From the NCBI GenBank assembly GCA_002400675.1, contig NVQY01000151.1, positions 1-18,006 of the forward strand: DNA of 18,006 nt. The letters run 5' to 3'. The DNA comes from Paracoccaceae bacterium (GTDB lineage: Bacteria > Pseudomonadota > Alphaproteobacteria > Rhodobacterales > Rhodobacteraceae). Under the pieces are notes generated by a model, which was given only the letters and a program-made list of their open reading frames with translations, was not told the origin of the DNA and ran no database searches. This document shows, one piece after another, positions 14,891 through 18,006 of the stretch (its first letter is position 1; every line of letters starts with the position of its first letter). The translations under genes and the position numbers were made by a program.

Positions 14891-17785
14891 TCAGGCTGCA
14901 GTGATTTTGCACAGGGTCACTTTGGATTCCTGCATCTGGGTTACGCTGTCATAGCCATAAGTCATGGCGGTGTTGGCGGCCTCGCCCAGCACATAAGGCG
15001 CGGCACCCTCGGGGTATTTGTCCCGCAGGTCCTTGCCTTCGAACTGACCACCAAAATGGAACGGCAGGAAGGCGACACCTTCGCCGACCCGATCCGTGAC
15101 CATCGCCGCGACCTTGATCTTGGCACCCTCGGCCCCTTCGACCCAGACCTGTTGACCATCACGAATACCAAGGTTGTTGGCATCGCGGGTCGAGACTTCG
15201 ACGAACATCTCTTGCTGAAGTTCGGCCAGCCAGCGGTTTGAACGGCTCTCGTCCCCGCCACCCTCGTATTCCACCAGTCGCCCGGAGGTGAGGATCATCG
15301 GATACTCCTTGGAAAAGTCGTTCTTCTGGATCGATTCATACATGGTCGGCAAACGATACGATTGCTTGTCCGCGTATGTTGGGTAGTCCGCCACCAGATC
15401 GCGCCGGTTGGTATATAGCGGCTCGCGGTGGACCGGCACCGGATCGGGGAAGGTCCATACCACGGCGCGCGCCTTGGCGTTGCCAAATGGGGCGCATTCA
15501 TGGGCAATCGCCACCCGAATAATACCGCCCGACAGGTCAGTTTTCCAGTTGGTCTTTGGCCCGGCAACCGCATCAATCGACGCGCGTTCCTCTGCGGTCA
15601 GTTCGTTGTCCCACCCCAGATCCATCAGCATCTGCATGGTGAATTCAGGATAGCCGTCCTGAATGTCCGACCCCTGACTGTAAACGCCTTCGGCCAACAG
15701 GTTGACCCCATCGCGTTCGACCCCAAAGCGGGCGCGGAAAGTCAGCCCTCCCTTGGACACAGGTTTGGACATGTCATACAGGTTAGGCGTTCCGGGATGC
15801 TTCATCTCGGGGGTGCCCCAACATGGCCACGGCAGACCGTAATATTCGCCGTCCAGCTCTCCGCCGATGGCCTGAAGCGTGGTGCGGTCGAACGTATGCT
15901 GGTTGCGCATATGCGCCTTGATGCGTTCGGGTGCCCAGCCGGAATAGCCGATGGTCCACATGCCGCGATTGAATTCGCGGGTGATGTCCTCGACGTTGGG
16001 TTGGTTTTCGCCGTCCATGCCAATGTTGCGGAACAGGCGATCGCCAAAGCCGAACTTGTTGGCGAACATCGACATGATGTCGTGATCTGGCCGCGATTCA
16101 AAGATCGGAGCCGCCACCCGGTCGCGCCACTGAACCGAGCGGTTCGACGCTGTGACCGACCCGCGCGTTTCGTATTGCGTGGACGCAGGCAGCAGGTACA
16201 CCCCATCGGTGCGGTCATGCATAACGGCGGAAACGGTGGGATACGGGTCAACCACGACCAGCATGTCCAGCTTTTCCATCGCCGTTTTCATTTCCTTGCC
16301 ACGGGTCTGGCTGTTGGGTGCGTGACCCCAAAGAACCATGGCGCGCACGTTGTTGGGCTGATCAATGTTGTCCTTGTCTTCAAGAACCCCATCAATCCAG
16401 CGGCTGACCGGGATACCCTTGAGGTTCATCAAAGGCTTGTCCTTGCCCTCTTTGTCCTTGATGGTATCGAACCGCCCCTTGAGCCAGTCCAGGTCTTCCT
16501 CCCAGACCCGTGCCCAATGTGCCCATGCACCCGCCGACAGGCCGTAATAGCCCGGCAGAGTGTGGGACAAAACGCACATGTCGGTGGCACCCTGAACGTT
16601 GTCATGGCCGCGGAAGATGTTGGTACCACCCCCAGAAGTACCCATGTTGCCAAGCGCAAGTTGCAGGATGCAATAAGCGCGGGTGTTGTTGTTGCCGGTA
16701 GTGTGCTGCGTGCCACCCATGCACCAGATCACGGTGCCGGGACGGTTGTTGGCCAGCGTGCGGGCCACCCGCTCCATTTGCGATCCGGGTACGCCGGTGA
16801 CGCGCTCTACCTCTTCGGGGGGCCAGTTTTTCACCTCGGCGCGGATTTCATCCATGCCGTAGACGCGGGTGCGGATGAACTCCTTGTCCTCCCAGCCGTT
16901 TTCAAAGATGTGCCACAGAAAGCCCCAGATCAGCGCCACGTCGGTGCCGGGGCGCAGGCGCACATGTTCGTCCGCATGGGCCGCCGTACGGGTAAAGCGC
17001 GGGTCGCACACGATCAGGGCGGCGTTGTTCTGTTCCTTGGCCTTCATCAGATGCAACAGCGAAACCGGGTGCGCTTCGGCGGGGTTGCCGCCGATGATCA
17101 GGATCGCCTTGGATTTCTGGATGTCGTTGAAACTGTTGGTCATCGCGCCATAGCCCCAGGTGTTTGCAACACCGGCCACCGTGGTTGAATGACAAATACG
17201 CGCCTGATGGTCCACGTTGTTGCTGCCCCAATAGGCGGCAAATTTGCGGAACAGATAGGCCTGTTCGTTGGAATGCTTGGCGCTGCCCAGCCAGTAAACG
17301 CTGTCAGGTCCGCTTTCTTCGCGGATCTTCATCATTTCGTCGCCGATCTCGTTGATCGCCTGTTCCCAGGAAATGCGCTTCCACTCGCCGCCTTCTTTCT
17401 TCATCGGGTATTTCAGGCGTCGTTCGCCCTGAAGGTGGGCGCGTACAGCGGCCCCCTTGGCGCAATGACCACCCAGATTGAACGGGCTGTCCCAGCCGGG
17501 TTCCTGCCCGACCCACACGCCGTTGTCGACTTCGGCCATGACCGTACAGCCAACCGCGCAATGGGTGCAGATGGTCTTGATCGCCTCGACCGCGCCGTTT
17601 ACCGCCGTTTGCGCCGAGGCGCGCGTGACCGTGCCGCCGGTGGCACCAATCGCGGCAAGCCCGCCGATGGCCAGTCCTGACCCGTGTAAAAAGCTGCGTC
17701 TGTTGACCGATTTCTCGGCCATGTTCGACAGGAGGCTGGTCCGTTGGGGGCGTTTCGCAACCCCATTGGTTTTTTTCCTGAGCAT
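14891..17785 (-). CDS. fdhA: Formate dehydrogenase alpha subunit, Cys-type, Tat-exported
   Basis: This is the 964-residue catalytic subunit that oxidises formate to CO2 with a bis-pterin Mo or W cofactor. The N-terminus has a Tat signal (VNRRSFLHGSG, arginines 29-30, then a hydrophobic stretch and ASA|Q near 58), so the enzyme works in the periplasm. CTHCAVGC with C108 in GGHCAKG (C73/76/80/108) binds the first 4Fe-4S cluster. RICHSTTVAGVANTWGYGAM holds the active-site residue as Cys198; the codon is TGT, where E. coli FdnG has selenocysteine. IIGGNPAEAHPVSL, RPGTVIWCMGGTQHTTGNNN and the C-terminal domain (about 840-964) complete the DMSO-reductase-family fold. The start at 17785 has GGGAGA at 17791-17796. 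It is the second visible gene of the cluster, behind FdhX. The N-terminal 28 residues before the Tat motif are longer than usual. Confidence 0.97.
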   Translation of the reverse strand: MLRKKTNGVAKRPQRTSLLSNMAEKSVNRRSFLHGSGLAIGGLAAIGATGGTVTRASAQTAVNGAVEAIKTICTHCAVGCTVMAEVDNGVWVGQEPGWDSPFNLGGHCAKGAAVRAHLQGERRLKYPMKKEGGEWKRISWEQAINEIGDEMMKIREESGPDSVYWLGSAKHSNEQAYLFRKFAAYWGSNNVDHQARICHSTTVAGVANTWGYGAMTNSFNDIQKSKAILIIGGNPAEAHPVSLLHLMKAKEQNNAALIVCDPRFTRTAAHADEHVRLRPGTDVALIWGFLWHIFENGWEDKEFIRTRVYGMDEIRAEVKNWPPEEVERVTGVPGSQMERVARTLANNRPGTVIWCMGGTQHTTGNNNTRAYCILQLALGNMGTSGGGTNIFRGHDNVQGATDMCVLSHTLPGYYGLSAGAWAHWARVWEEDLDWLKGRFDTIKDKEGKDKPLMNLKGIPVSRWIDGVLEDKDNIDQPNNVRAMVLWGHAPNSQTRGKEMKTAMEKLDMLVVVDPYPTVSAVMHDRTDGVYLLPASTQYETRGSVTASNRSVQWRDRVAAPIFESRPDHDIMSMFANKFGFGDRLFRNIGMDGENQPNVEDITREFNRGMWTIGYSGWAPERIKAHMRNQHTFDRTTLQAIGGELDGEYYGLPWPCWGTPEMKHPGTPNLYDMSKPVSKGGLTFRARFGVERDGVNLLAEGVYSQGSDIQDGYPEFTMQMLMDLGWDNELTAEERASIDAVAGPKTNWKTDLSGGIIRVAIAHECAPFGNAKARAVVWTFPDPVPVHREPLYTNRRDLVADYPTYADKQSYRLPTMYESIQKNDFSKEYPMILTSGRLVEYEGGGDESRSNRWLAELQQEMFVEVSTRDANNLGIRDGQQVWVEGAEGAKIKVAAMVTDRVGEGVAFLPFHFGGQFEGKDLRDKYPEGAAPYVLGEAANTAMTYGYDSVTQMQESKVTLCKITAA

Positions 17786-17839
17786 GTGTTTCTCCCTAGA
17801 TGGGGTGGATATTCAAAAACCGCTGGGCGTTTCGCAACC
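17748..17839. repeat. 15-bp direct repeat flanking the FdhA start
   Basis: GGGCGTTTCGCAACC occurs at 17748-17762 (inside the first codons of fdhA) and again at 17825-17839 (in the 93-base gap before it), 77 bases apart and in different reading frames relative to fdhA. A perfect 15-base match in so short a span is not expected by chance. It could be a recent local duplication, paired binding sites, or part of an mRNA structure at the start of fdhA. Confidence 0.6.
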
Positions 17840-17878
17840 GTTGGTCCGTCTTCTTTTCTGTCGTCTGAACGAGCGCCC

Positions 17879-18006
17879 TTAGAACCGGGCGCTGTCGTAA
17901 TAGGCGCGGGTGTGTGCGGTGTCCTGCACCCCGGATTTGGTCTGTTCGCCGGCGGCTGCCTCGGCTGTGCCACCCGATGCGGCCACGGCCACAATCGCGG
18001 CGGGTG
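17879..18006 (-). CDS. Small FdhX-like Tat-target protein of the formate dehydrogenase region, N-terminus outside window
   Basis: The last 41 codons are visible and end in TAA (17879-17881). They read as an Ala/Gly-rich hydrophobic stretch (PAAIVAVAASGG), a linker AEAAAGEQTKSGVQDTAHTR and the terminal AYYDSARF. This ending, after a Tat-type hydrophobic region, matches the roughly 65-residue proteins found just upstream of FDH3-type fdhA genes (called FdhX in Shewanella, the 'formate dehydrogenase region Tat target' family). Their job is not firmly known; a role in assembly or export of the complex is proposed. Its Tat motif would lie beyond the window edge. The 93 bases between it and fdhA hold the fdhA ribosome site and one copy of a 15-bp repeat. 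Confidence 0.85.
   Translation of the reverse strand, partial: PAAIVAVAASGGTAEAAAGEQTKSGVQDTAHTRAYYDSARF

Noticed and set aside
15428..17188. 586-residue open frame on the + strand inside fdhA
   Set aside because: It is the antisense shadow of a well-conserved, full-length FdhA in GC-rich DNA and shows no recognisable domain.
17190..17200. Possible selenocysteine at the FdhA active site
   Set aside because: The codon at 17194-17192 (- strand) is TGT, so the residue is cysteine; no in-frame TGA is present.

Overview
The window is GC-rich DNA from an alphaproteobacterium. Gene content, codon use and order (TAXI-type TRAP transporter with a Usp protein, FDH3-type formate dehydrogenase with a small Tat-target protein, class I cytochrome c) fit Rhodobacteraceae, the Roseobacter group in particular. 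This placement is inferred from gene style, not from a marker gene. No tRNA, rRNA, CRISPR array, insertion sequence or phage gene was seen.

The left part (1-6008, + strand) looks like one uptake-and-catabolism operon. It holds the C-terminus of a thiamine-diphosphate enzyme (cut by the window edge), a periplasmic TAXI solute-binding protein, a fused DctQ-DctM permease with a C-terminal DUF3394-like domain, a Usp-family protein starting one base after the permease stop, and a class III PLP aminotransferase. A strong hairpin between the binding protein and the permease probably lowers permease expression relative to the binding protein. The substrate cannot be read from sequence; an amino- or keto-compound is plausible.

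The middle (6009-7115) holds a decayed fragment of a TPR-type adenylate cyclase gene and then a small standalone sulfotransferase-family gene on the + strand.

The right part (18006 down to 7155, - strand) is a continuous respiratory and regulatory cluster. In transcription order it has: the end of a small FdhX-like Tat-target protein; FdhA (molybdenum/tungsten formate dehydrogenase with active-site cysteine and a Tat signal); FdhB (four 4Fe-4S clusters); FdhC (cytochrome b subunit); a NarI/DsrM-like membrane cytochrome b; an HdrD/DsrK-like iron-sulfur protein; an NtrC-family response regulator; a Cache-HAMP histidine kinase; and, behind a 139-bp spacer, a secreted class I cytochrome c. Three junctions overlap by 4 or 8 bases, so FdhC, the DsrMK-like pair and the two-component pair are tightly bound into their neighbours.

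The most interesting points are the physical union of a formate dehydrogenase with a DsrMK/HdrD-like electron-transfer module, and a dedicated NtrC-type regulator whose GAFTGA loop is replaced, so it probably does not work through sigma-54.
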